Positions 1 to 6,896 of a stretch of DNA of 64,000 bases are shown one piece after another. This DNA is from JBBECE01 sp964574935. GTDB taxonomy: Bacteria; Pseudomonadota; Alphaproteobacteria; Rhizobiales; Devosiaceae. Within the stretch, counting starts at the first letter, position 1; every line of letters begins with the position of its first letter. The notes beneath the pieces are model-generated. The model searched no databases, had not been told where the DNA came from, and saw only the letters and a list, made by a program, of their open reading frames with translations. The stretch covers positions 10,219 through 74,218 of the forward strand of contig CAZNOZ010000008.1 of assembly GCA_964574935.1 (NCBI GenBank), read 5' to 3'. The position numbers and the translations under genes are program-made.

Positions 1-423
1 CGCCGCCGGTCCCTCGCCGATGATGAGGTCGAGTTCGAACTCCTCCATCGCCGGGTAGAGAATTTCCTCGATCGCCGGGTTGAGCCGGGGGATCTCGTCG
101 ATGAACAGGATATCGCGTTCTTCGAGATTGGTGAGCAGCGCCGCCAGATCCCCGGCCTTCGAGATCACCGGCCCCGAGGTGGCCCTCAGCCCCACCCCCA
201 GTTCGCGGGCGACGATCTGCGCCAGCGTCGTCTTGCCGAGCCCCGGAGGGCCGACGAAGAGCACGTGGTCGAGCGCCGTACCGCGCTTCGACGCCGCCTC
301 GATGAACACCTTCAGGTTGGCCCGCGCCGCCGCCTGGCCGATGAATTCGTCGAAGCGCTGCGGCCTCAGGCTCACGTCTAGGGCGTCGTCGCGTCCGGCG
401 GTGGCGGCGGTGAGATCGGTCAC
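1..423 (-). CDS. ruvB: Holliday junction branch-migration ATPase RuvB (N-terminal part, runs off the window)
   Basis: RuvB is the AAA+ ring motor that drives Holliday-junction branch migration with RuvA. Only the first 141 codons lie in the window; the rest is beyond position 1. It starts at a GTG (421-423) overlapping the ruvA stop codon as GTGA. Reading the minus strand gives the RuvB N-terminus (SLRPQRFDEFIGQ), Walker A GPPGLGKTT around residue 58, the segment after it (TSGPVISKAGDLAALLTNLE) and Walker B LFIDEIPRLNP. The usual text at Walker B is DEIHRL; here the His is Pro. It follows ruvC and ruvA in the canonical ruvCAB order. The translation is unambiguous; only the C-terminus is missing. 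Confidence 0.95.
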   Translation of the reverse strand, partial: MTDLTAATAGRDDALDVSLRPQRFDEFIGQAAARANLKVFIEAASKRGTALDHVLFVGPPGLGKTTLAQIVARELGVGLRATSGPVISKAGDLAALLTNLEERDILFIDEIPRLNPAIEEILYPAMEEFELDLIIGEGPAA

Positions 424-1022
424 CCGCTCAGCTCCCGCAGTCCGAGCCGGACAAGCTGTTCGACCCCCGCCTCGTCGCCTTCCGCCGCCAGCGCTTTGGA
501 GACCGCCATCGAGGCCTGCAGTCGCGGATAGCCCAGATGCACCAGCGCCGAGACCGCGTCGGCGGCCGGCCCTTCGGTCTGCCCGTTTCCGATCGTCCCG
601 CCCGTCTCGACAATGGCGCCCACCGGCACCTGCCCCTCGAGCTCGCTGACGATGCGCTGCGCGAGTTTCGGCCCCGCCCCCGGCGCGCGCCCGACCGCCT
701 TTTTGTCGCCGATCGCGATGGCGTGCGCCAACTCGTCGGGTCTGAGCACCGACAGCACACCGAGCGCCACCTTGGCGCCCACCCCCTGCACGCCGACAAG
801 GCGCCGGAACCACTGCTTCTCGGCGGCGCTCAAAAAACCGTAGAGCCGGATCATGTCCTCGCGCACCACCGTCTCGACGAAGAGCTCGATGGGCTGGCCG
901 CGTCCCGGCAGCCCGGCGATCGACGGGGCCGTGCAATGGCACACATAGCCCACCCCGCCCACATCGACGATCACCGCGTCGTCCTCGATCGCCTCGACCA
1001 GACCCTTGAGCTTGCCGATCAT
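420..1022 (-). CDS. ruvA: Holliday junction DNA helicase subunit RuvA
   Basis: RuvA tetramers bind the Holliday junction and load RuvB. The 200-residue length is normal for the family. The N-terminal OB-fold begins MIGKLKGLVEAIEDD, the segment IRLYGFLSAAEKQWFRRLV follows near residue 65, and helix-hairpin-helix motifs (GVGAKVALGVLS, GAGPKLAQRIVSEL) follow. A small C-terminal three-helix domain (DAVSALVHLGY) contacts RuvB. I chose the ATG at 1022 because it gives the family N-terminus and overlaps the ruvC stop (ATGA). The longer upstream extension of this frame lies inside ruvC and is not part of the gene. Confidence 0.96.
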   Translation of the reverse strand: MIGKLKGLVEAIEDDAVIVDVGGVGYVCHCTAPSIAGLPGRGQPIELFVETVVREDMIRLYGFLSAAEKQWFRRLVGVQGVGAKVALGVLSVLRPDELAHAIAIGDKKAVGRAPGAGPKLAQRIVSELEGQVPVGAIVETGGTIGNGQTEGPAADAVSALVHLGYPRLQASMAVSKALAAEGDEAGVEQLVRLGLRELSG

Positions 1023-1525
1023 GACGCCTCGGCCAGCCGGGCCGCCGACTGCAAATGATGGGCGTGACAGATGGCGATCGCCAGGGCGTCGGCTTCGTCG
1101 GCGCCCCCGATCGTCGCGGTCGGCAAGAGCGTGCGCACCATCATCTCGACCTGGGCCTTGTCGGCATGGCCCGTCCCGACCACCGACTTCTTGACCAGGT
1201 TCGCCGCGTATTCGCCCACCGCAAGCCCGGCGACCGCCGGTGTCATCAGCGCCACCCCGCGCGCCTGCCCCAGGCTCAGCGCCGAACGTGCCCCCGCGTT
1301 GACGAAGGTCTCCTCGACCGCCGCCGCCTCGGGCCGATGCGCCGCGATGATCTCGGCCAGCTCCTCGTGCAGCGCCACCAGCCGCAGCGCCAGCGCACCG
1401 CCGACCGGCGGCCGCACGGTGCCACACGCCACGAAGCGCAACCGGTTGCCGGATGTCTCGATGATCCCCCACCCGGTGCATCTCAGCCCCGGATCGATGC
1501 CGATGATTCGCACCGCGCCGCTCAT
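1019..1525 (-). CDS. ruvC: Crossover junction endodeoxyribonuclease RuvC
   Basis: RuvC cuts Holliday junctions symmetrically in complex with RuvAB. The 168 residues match the family length. The first catalytic Asp is in RIIGIDPGLRCTGWG (D11), the catalytic Glu in AAAVEETFVNAG, and the last acidic residues in GGADEADALAIAICHAHH. It is the first gene of a tightly overlapping ruvC-ruvA-ruvB operon read leftwards. YebC, a common neighbour of ruvC in proteobacteria, lies upstream at 3153-3899, separated by a copper-chaperone gene and a GGDEF gene. Confidence 0.96.
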   Translation of the reverse strand: MSGAVRIIGIDPGLRCTGWGIIETSGNRLRFVACGTVRPPVGGALALRLVALHEELAEIIAAHRPEAAAVEETFVNAGARSALSLGQARGVALMTPAVAGLAVGEYAANLVKKSVVGTGHADKAQVEMMVRTLLPTATIGGADEADALAIAICHAHHLQSAARLAEAS

Positions 1526-1597
1526 TGAATCAGTCTAGTCGAAGCGGGGACGACTTCAACGCAAACCTGTGAACAAACCGGAAACGCGGACAGCCCG

Positions 1598-2182
1598 TTA
1601 CATGCCGTCCATGCCGTCCATCGTGTCCGGCTCGTGCGAGCCGCCCATCCCCATCGAATAGGGATTGCCGCCCCCCACCACGGTGGCATGGAACGTAATC
1701 TCCACCGCTCCCGCCTTTTCGAACTCGAGGGTGACGGGGATGTCGTCGCCAAATCCGATCGCGCCGTCGAGCCCGATCAGCATCAGGTGGTAGCCGCCCG
1801 GCTCGAGCGTCATTTTCTCGCCAGGCGCGATCTCGATCCCGCCGGGCACCGGCCGCATCTCCATGACCTCGCCTTGCATCGTCATCTCATGGACTTCGAC
1901 CTGATCGGCGATGCCGGCGGTGCCGCCGATCAGCGTGTCGGGCTCAGAGCCGTTGTTGGTGATTGTCAGATACCCGGCCGCGGTCGGGGCGCCGGGGGGC
2001 GTCGCCCGGGTCCACGGATCCTCGATCAGCAGGTCGCCGAGATGGACCATCACCGGCATCAGCTCGCCGGCGCTCTCCGGCCCCATGTCGACGTCGGTCT
2101 GATTATCCTGCGCCAGCGCTGAACCGCCGCCGCACGCCATCAACATCGCCGCCCCGGCCGGCAACAGCCATGATCCACGCAT
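1598..2182 (-). CDS. Periplasmic copper chaperone, PCu(A)C family
   Basis: PCu(A)C proteins carry Cu(I) in the periplasm, typically to cytochrome oxidase. The 194-residue product has a signal sequence whose end resembles a lipobox (LMAC near residue 17), so it may be a lipoprotein rather than a soluble protein cut after SALA. The copper-ligand pattern is visible: H99 and M100 in VEVHEM, M109, then H132 and M134 in GGYHLML. The last 25 residues are Met/His-rich (NPYSMGMGGSHEPDTMDGM), a possible extra copper site. The ATG at 2182 has GGAGCAGG just upstream and begins at the signal peptide, so I prefer it to the longer frame starting at 2236. Confidence 0.85.
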   Translation of the reverse strand: MRGSWLLPAGAAMLMACGGGSALAQDNQTDVDMGPESAGELMPVMVHLGDLLIEDPWTRATPPGAPTAAGYLTITNNGSEPDTLIGGTAGIADQVEVHEMTMQGEVMEMRPVPGGIEIAPGEKMTLEPGGYHLMLIGLDGAIGFGDDIPVTLEFEKAGAVEITFHATVVGGGNPYSMGMGGSHEPDTMDGMDGM

Positions 2183-2339
2183 CGAACCTGCTCCTTGTGC
2201 CCGGCCCACCTTGACTCCGCGGCGGCGCCCGCGCAACGCGACCGTTGGTATCGCCCGTACTCGTAAGTGCGGGTTTTACCATCCGCGCCAAGGCGTTGTT
2301 CACCTCTGGGCCCTATCTGCGTGTACAGGGAGAAGCGCC

Positions 2340-3137
2340 GTGAAACCACACTCCGGACGGGATCTGATCAAGCTGATGGACTTCGGTGCGGCCGGCTATG
2401 GCCGTGTGGTGCTGTGGCCGCTGGTGGGCACGCTGGCCTCCATCGCCGTGTCGCTGGCCTATGTCTTCTTGTTCCAGTCGCACGCCAGCGGCAGCGTTCG
2501 CGCCACCATGATCGCCGGCGCGATCGTCATGCCCATCATCCTGGCGCCGCCGATCCTGATGTACCTGTCGATGCAGAACCGGAAGCTGGCCCTGGCCGAG
2601 CGGCGGTTGCGGGTGCTGGCCGACATCGATTCCCTGACCTCGCTGCTCAATCGCGGCGCCTTCACCCGCGACCTGGACAATGCCCTCGCCTCCGGCGCCG
2701 GTGGAGCGCTGCTGTTTCTCGACGCCGACAACTTCAAATCCGTCAACGACCGTTTCGGACACGCCCATGGCGACCACGCGCTGCGCATTTTCGCCAACGC
2801 CATCCGCCTGAGCGTGCGCGAGGGCGATATGGTGGGCAGGCTCGGTGGCGAAGAATTCGCCGTGTTCCTGCCCGAAGCCGGGTTGGTCGAGGCCGAGTCG
2901 ATCGCCGAGCGCATTCGCGCGTCCGTCGCCCAGGCCCCGTTCCGCCCGCACGGCAAGCGCCATCGGCTCACTGTCAGCGTTGGCGGCACGGTATTCTCGG
3001 GTGGCGCCGACGCAAGCGATCTGTTCCACAGCGCCGACAAGCGGCTCTACCAGGCGAAGGACGCGGGCCGCGACTGCGCCGTCGTGGGAGCGGAATTCGA
3101 CGCCCCCGATGAAGCCCTTGCCGCCGTGGTTCCCTAG
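2340..3137 (+). CDS. Membrane-anchored diguanylate cyclase (GGDEF domain)
   Basis: GGDEF enzymes make cyclic di-GMP from two GTP. Two membrane helices (about residues 24-46 and 56-78) precede a complete GGDEF domain: DIDSLTSLLNRGAF, LFLDADNFKSVND, then RLGGEEFAVFLPEAG with GGEEF at 169-173. An inhibitory-site motif RxxD (REGD, 160-163) lies five residues before it, so product feedback is likely. There is no EAL domain and no recognisable sensor beyond the membrane segments. I chose the GTG at 2340 because GGGAG sits seven bases upstream. The ATG giving MDFGAAGYGR, 12 codons later, is the alternative. Catalysis is inferred from intact motifs. Confidence 0.82.
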   Translation: MKPHSGRDLIKLMDFGAAGYGRVVLWPLVGTLASIAVSLAYVFLFQSHASGSVRATMIAGAIVMPIILAPPILMYLSMQNRKLALAERRLRVLADIDSLTSLLNRGAFTRDLDNALASGAGGALLFLDADNFKSVNDRFGHAHGDHALRIFANAIRLSVREGDMVGRLGGEEFAVFLPEAGLVEAESIAERIRASVAQAPFRPHGKRHRLTVSVGGTVFSGGADASDLFHSADKRLYQAKDAGRDCAVVGAEFDAPDEALAAVVP

Positions 3138-3152
3138 GCGCGTCCGAACGCC

Positions 3153-3899
3153 TCAGGCCGACAGCGCGGCCATATCGGCATCCGACATCTCGAAATTGGC
3201 ATAGACATTCTGGACGTCGTCATCGTCCTCGAGCGCCGCGATGAGCTTGAGAAGGGTGCCACCAGCCTCCTGGTCGACCGGCACCTCGGTCTGCGGCCGC
3301 CAGGCGGGACTGACACTCTCCGCCTCGCCGAGCTCGGTTTCAAGCGCCGCCGCGACGTCGGCGAGATCCTCGAAGGCACAGTAGATCGTGTGCCCGTCAG
3401 CGCCCGACTCGACGTCCGTCGCCCCGGCCTCGATCGCCGCCTCCAGCACCTTCTCCTCGCCCCCGGCGGTGGGCGGATAGACCACCTGTCCCACCCGGTC
3501 GAACAGGAACGCCACCGACCCGGTCTCCCCCAGCGTGCCGCCGTTCTTGGTGAAGGTCGCCCTGACCGAAGAGGCGGTACGGTTGCGGTTGTCGGTCAGC
3601 GCCTCGACGATCACCGCCACGCCGCCGGGCCCGTAGCCTTCGTAGCGCATCTCGTCGTAGGTCTCGGCGTCGCCCCCGGCCGCCTTCTTGATCGCCCGCT
3701 CGATATTGTCCTTGGGCATCGATTGCGCCTTGGCGTTCTGCACCGCCAGGCGCAGGCGCGGATTCATGTCCGGGTCGGGCATGCCGGTTTTGGCCGCCAC
3801 GGTGATTTCCTTGCTCAGCCTCGAGAACAGCTTCGACCGCGCCGCGTCCTGGCGGCCCTTGCGGTACATGATGTTCTTGAATTGCGAATGTCCGGCCAT
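3153..3899 (-). CDS. YebC/PmpR-family protein
   Basis: YebC-family proteins are cytoplasmic. They were long annotated as transcriptional regulators, and some members are now linked to ribosome function at proline stretches. The 248-residue product has the family start MAGHSQFKNIMYRKGRQDA and the blocks AAKTGMPDPDMNPRLRLAV, MPKDNIERAIKKA, YEGYGPGGVAVIVE, NRTASSVRATFTKNGG and LFDRVGQVVYP. The ATG at 3899 gives this N-terminus; the frame is open 14 codons further upstream but lacks homology there. The gene lies on the ruvCAB strand, separated from ruvC by two genes. The family is certain; the molecular role here is not known. Confidence 0.92.
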   Translation of the reverse strand: MAGHSQFKNIMYRKGRQDAARSKLFSRLSKEITVAAKTGMPDPDMNPRLRLAVQNAKAQSMPKDNIERAIKKAAGGDAETYDEMRYEGYGPGGVAVIVEALTDNRNRTASSVRATFTKNGGTLGETGSVAFLFDRVGQVVYPPTAGGEEKVLEAAIEAGATDVESGADGHTIYCAFEDLADVAAALETELGEAESVSPAWRPQTEVPVDQEAGGTLLKLIAALEDDDDVQNVYANFEMSDADMAALSA

Positions 3900-4090
3900 C
3901 GCGCCTCGTGCCGCCCCGCTATTTGAGGATGTCCCCGGCATATATGGCGGAACGGCCGCGGCGTCAAAGCAGCCGGCGGTCCGAACGAACCATTAACGGC
4001 CGGTGCCAAAATGCCGCCTTCGGCGTAGGCCGACCCGAACCCGCCCATGTTAGCGATGTCGACAATTCCTTCCGCGCCAAGGGGCGACCG

Positions 4091-4486
4091 ATGCCGGTTC
4101 TGATGGATTGCCTGTTCTCCTTTCGGGGCCGCCTCGACCGGCAGAGCTTCGTGCTGGCGAGCCTGGCCGGCCTCAGCGTGCAGAAGGCGCTCGATTATGG
4201 CGGCGGCGATTCCCTTCGCCTGATGGTGAGCGCCGGCGAGGCGCAACCCGGGCCGGCGATGACCGTCTACATCCTCGCCAGCCTCGCCATCGCCTATTCG
4301 CTGATCGTGTTGCAGGCCAAACGGCTGCGCGACATCGGCTATCCGGGCCATTGGGTGGTGATCGGCGCGTTCGCCATCGTCGCGCTCATGGCCGCCATCC
4401 CGCCGGCGGCGGGGATCGCGGCGCTGGGCGCCCTGATTTTCCTGATCGTCGCGCCGACCGGTTTCGCCAACCGCTCCTCGCGCTGA
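4091..4486 (+). CDS. DUF805-family small membrane protein
   Basis: This 131-residue protein has the DUF805 pattern: a short amphipathic start (LMDCLFSFRGRLDRQSF), several hydrophobic helices and the family motif KRLRDIGYPG between helices near residue 80. The function of the family is unknown and the product should be in the inner membrane. I chose the ATG at 4091 because it gives the family N-terminus. The reading frame is open far upstream through the yebC promoter region, but that stretch shows no protein-like sequence. No operon partner: the next gene downstream is a TetR regulator with its own promoter. Confidence 0.72.
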   Translation: MPVLMDCLFSFRGRLDRQSFVLASLAGLSVQKALDYGGGDSLRLMVSAGEAQPGPAMTVYILASLAIAYSLIVLQAKRLRDIGYPGHWVVIGAFAIVALMAAIPPAAGIAALGALIFLIVAPTGFANRSSR

Positions 4487-4594
4487 ACGGCGGCCCTGGC
4501 GGTTCGCATTGCCGCCGCCGCCGCACCATCGATCCGATCCTCAAACCGGCAGTCGGCAATCCAGGCGGCGGCATCATCGGCCCTGGTTCGGTCC

Positions 4595-4623
4595 TTGACC
4601 ATACATGGCTGTATGGTTAGGCT
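4595..4623 (+). promoter_or_regulatory. Predicted sigma70 promoter with TetR operator 1 inside the spacer
   Basis: TTGACC (4595-4600) and TAGGCT (4618-4623) are spaced by exactly 17 bases. A perfect 8-bp inverted repeat, ACCATACA-TGGC-TGTATGGT, spans 4598-4617 and so fills the spacer. The gene it would drive encodes a TetR-family repressor starting at 4665, which fits negative autoregulation. The -10 match is weak; the palindrome is exact. Confidence 0.6.
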
Positions 4624-4644
4624 CACTCCCCACCCGCGCAAATT

Positions 4645-4664
4645 ACCATACATAGGTGTATGGA
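4645..4664 (+). promoter_or_regulatory. TetR operator 2, near-copy of operator 1
   Basis: ACCATACA-TAGG-TGTATGGA repeats operator 1 with one arm mismatch and a different 4-base centre. Its centre is 47 bp from that of operator 1, and it ends at the base before the ATG of the TetR gene. In GC-rich surroundings, two such AT-rich palindromes within 70 bp of a repressor gene are best explained as its own binding sites. Confidence 0.65.
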
Positions 4665-5228
4665 ATGTCCCGCGTCATCCCCCGCGACCGACTGCGCCGC
4701 CGCGACTGGACCGACCTCGGCCTCGCGGTGCTCGAGGACGAGGGCTTCACCGCCCTCAGCGCCCTGGCGCTGGCGAAGCGGCTCGGTGTTTCGCGGGGCA
4801 GCTTCTACTGGCACTTCCGCGATCTCGGCGATTTCGAGGCCGCCGTCATCACGCGCTGGCGCGAACTGATCTTCGCCGCACTCGACCGGGTCCTGGGCGA
4901 CATCGCCTCGCCTGTCGAGCGCTTCGAGACCCTGATGCGTCGCACCCTGGCTTCGCGGCGCCGGCTCGAGCTCGCCTTCCGCGCCTGGGGCACAGTCAAC
5001 GAACAGGTCGCCGGGGCGCTGCTTGCCGTCGATGCCCGCCGCACCGATATCATGGCCCGCCTTCTCACCGAAGCCGGGGTGCCGGGGCCCCGCGCGCGGC
5101 CACTCGCCCGGCTCGCCTATTGGACCTATCTCGGCCATGCCGTGACCGCCGGCCACCCCAATGAGGAAACCGACGCCGTGGTCGACGAACTGATGAAACT
5201 GGTAACCGGCCACGCCCGAAACCTTTAG
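4665..5228 (+). CDS. TetR-family transcriptional regulator
   Basis: This is a 187-residue one-domain DNA-binding repressor with a ligand-binding C-terminus. The helix-turn-helix is at about residues 31-51 (LALAKRLGVSRGSFYWHFRD), the strongest family signature. The C-terminal half is helical and not recognisably specific, so the inducer is unknown. The ATG at 4665 directly follows operator 2; a GTG at 4656 inside the operator is an alternative start. No target gene other than itself is obvious: the upstream DUF805 gene points towards it and the downstream gene converges, overlapping its 3' end by four bases. Confidence 0.88.
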   Translation: MSRVIPRDRLRRRDWTDLGLAVLEDEGFTALSALALAKRLGVSRGSFYWHFRDLGDFEAAVITRWRELIFAALDRVLGDIASPVERFETLMRRTLASRRRLELAFRAWGTVNEQVAGALLAVDARRTDIMARLLTEAGVPGPRARPLARLAYWTYLGHAVTAGHPNEETDAVVDELMKLVTGHARNL

Positions 5229-6046
5229 CAGTCCGGACCCTCGTTGCCTTTCGGGCCCAGCACGCCGCCCCGCAGCACCGGCTCGATCGAGGCGCAAAGC
5301 CCCGTCTTCCCGTCGGTCTCGATCACCACCGCGCACACCGTCGCCTCGCCGCCCGCCGGGGTCAGCCGCTCGCTCTTGAGCCCCGTCACGAACCTGTTGA
5401 CCGGCTCGGCCGCCTCCATCCCGATCACCGAATCGAAGTCGCCGCACATCCCGACGTCCGAGATGAACCCCGTCCCCGCCGCCAGAATGCGCGCGTCGGC
5501 GGTGGGCACGTGCGTGTGGGTGCCGACCACCGCGCTCACCCGACCGTCAAGAAACCGCCCCATGGCGGTGATCTCGGAGGTCGCCTCGCAGTGGAAATCG
5601 ACAAGGATCGCGTCGGCGCTTTCGCCGAGCGGACACTCGGCGACCGCCGCTTCCACCGCCCGGAACGGATCGTCGACCGGGTCCATGAACACCCGCCCCT
5701 GGGCGGCAATGACCAACACCTGTCTTTCACCGGCCGGCAACAGCATGGCGCCGCGTCCCGGCGTTCCCTCGGGCAGGTTGACCGGCCGGATCAGGGTCGG
5801 CTCACGCTCGATGAACGAGCGCGTCTCCGGCACGTCGAAGGCGTGGTCGCCCAGGCTCACCGCGTCGGCCCCGGCGTCGACGAGCGTCTTGAAATGCGCC
5901 TCGGAAAGCCCGAACCCATGGGTGGCGTTCTCGCCGTTGACGACGGTGAAATCGATCCCGAATTCGCTGATCAGCCCCGGCAGATGGCGCGTGACCGCCT
6001 GCCGCCCGGCGCGACCCATCACGTCGCCCACAAACAGGATCCGCAT
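5225..6046 (-). CDS. YmdB-family (TIGR00282) metallophosphoesterase
   Basis: This 273-residue calcineurin-like phosphoesterase resembles Bacillus YmdB, a cyclic-nucleotide phosphodiesterase that affects biofilm and sporulation decisions. Metal-binding blocks are visible in order: MRILFVGDVMGRAGR, DFTVVNGENATHG, SLGDHAFD, VDFHCEATSE and VVGTHTHVPTAD. It lies nine bases downstream of fau on the same strand, so the two are probably co-transcribed, possibly with the 6S RNA upstream. In this window it coexists with a GGDEF gene and a class III cyclase, but nothing links them directly. The substrate in alphaproteobacteria is not established. Confidence 0.88.
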   Translation of the reverse strand: MRILFVGDVMGRAGRQAVTRHLPGLISEFGIDFTVVNGENATHGFGLSEAHFKTLVDAGADAVSLGDHAFDVPETRSFIEREPTLIRPVNLPEGTPGRGAMLLPAGERQVLVIAAQGRVFMDPVDDPFRAVEAAVAECPLGESADAILVDFHCEATSEITAMGRFLDGRVSAVVGTHTHVPTADARILAAGTGFISDVGMCGDFDSVIGMEAAEPVNRFVTGLKSERLTPAGGEATVCAVVIETDGKTGLCASIEPVLRGGVLGPKGNEGPDC

Positions 6047-6055
6047 GCCGCGATC

Positions 6056-6661
6056 CTAGCCCGCCGTGGCGGCGAAGCGCACCACCCCGGTCTCGGTGAC
6101 CACCAGATCGAGAGCGATATCGTGCTCGGCGCGCGGGATCGTATCGAACTCCTGGGCCGCGAACGCGTAGCCGACAAGCAGCGGCCGCGGCTCTATCGTC
6201 GCCAGCGTCCGATCGTAATAGGCGCCGCCATAGCCGAGCCGCGTGCCGGTCCGGTCGAAACCCAGAAGCGGCATCACCACAATTTCCGGCACCGCCTCGG
6301 GCGCGTCGTCGCCGGGCTCGAGCATCCCGAAACCCGCCGGGTAAAGCGGCGCCCCTTCCTCCCAGCGCCGGAACGCGAGCGGCTCGTCCTCGCCCATCAC
6401 CACCGGCAGACACACCCGCCAGCCCTCGTCCATCAGCCGGCTCAACAGCGGCTTGACGTCGATTTCGCCGCGCATCGGCCAATAGGCCGAGATCGTCTGG
6501 CCGAGTTCGACCGGCACGTCGCGAAAGAAGTTCTCCACCGCCCGTTCGGCCGCCTGCTTGCGCGCCGCGTCCCCGATCGCCTCCCGCCGTGCCAGCGCCC
6601 GCTCGCGCAGCCCGGCCTTGGTCGCCGAGATGTCGTCCGATTGCGTTTGAGGAACACTCAT
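6056..6661 (-). CDS. fau: 5-formyltetrahydrofolate cyclo-ligase
   Basis: The enzyme converts 5-formyl-THF to 5,10-methenyl-THF with ATP and is often encoded next to 6S RNA (E. coli ygfA). The 201-residue product has the basic N-terminal helix (LRERALARREAIG), ISAYWPMRGEIDVKPLL and the nucleotide-binding loop RLGYGGAYYDRTLA near residue 145. The ATG at 6661 has AGAGGCGG upstream; a GTG three codons earlier lacks room for a ribosome-binding site. Directly upstream on the same strand is a predicted 6S RNA, the arrangement seen in many proteobacteria. Confidence 0.9.
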   Translation of the reverse strand: MSVPQTQSDDISATKAGLRERALARREAIGDAARKQAAERAVENFFRDVPVELGQTISAYWPMRGEIDVKPLLSRLMDEGWRVCLPVVMGEDEPLAFRRWEEGAPLYPAGFGMLEPGDDAPEAVPEIVVMPLLGFDRTGTRLGYGGAYYDRTLATIEPRPLLVGYAFAAQEFDTIPRAEHDIALDLVVTETGVVRFAATAG

Positions 6662-6681
6662 GGTGCGCACCGCCTCTTTTG

Positions 6682-6834
6682 GATGCCGCCCGGCCGTGGG
6701 ATAGCCGATCCCGGGAACCTACCTGAGTAGGTGGGCGCCGTATGGTGCGGCCCACGAGCCACGCCAGGGACAGCTCCCTGAGAGATCGATAAGGCCCCGG
6801 GGATTTGTGATCCAGCACGCACCGGGCAGCAAAT
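6682..6834 (-). ncRNA. ssrS: 6S RNA (predicted)
   Basis: 6S RNA sequesters sigma70-RNA polymerase by imitating an open promoter. The stretch upstream of fau on the same strand folds as expected. Its ends pair perfectly over 10 bp (TGCTGCCCGG at 6831-6822 with CCGGGCGGCA at 6693-6684), and the stem continues with CGTG/CACG and GGAT/ATCC. The middle contains two small hairpins, CAGGGA-GCTG-TCCCTG and ACCTAC-TCAG-GTAGGT, as I recall for alphaproteobacterial 6S RNAs. Length of about 150 nt and position before fau also fit. A TATATC -10-like box lies just before the 5' end. The exact ends are estimated. Confidence 0.8.
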
Positions 6835-6896
6835 TCGATATAGTGCCTCAGCCCCGAACGCGATAGTCCTCACTGCGGCCTGCCAGGGAGGCGCCG

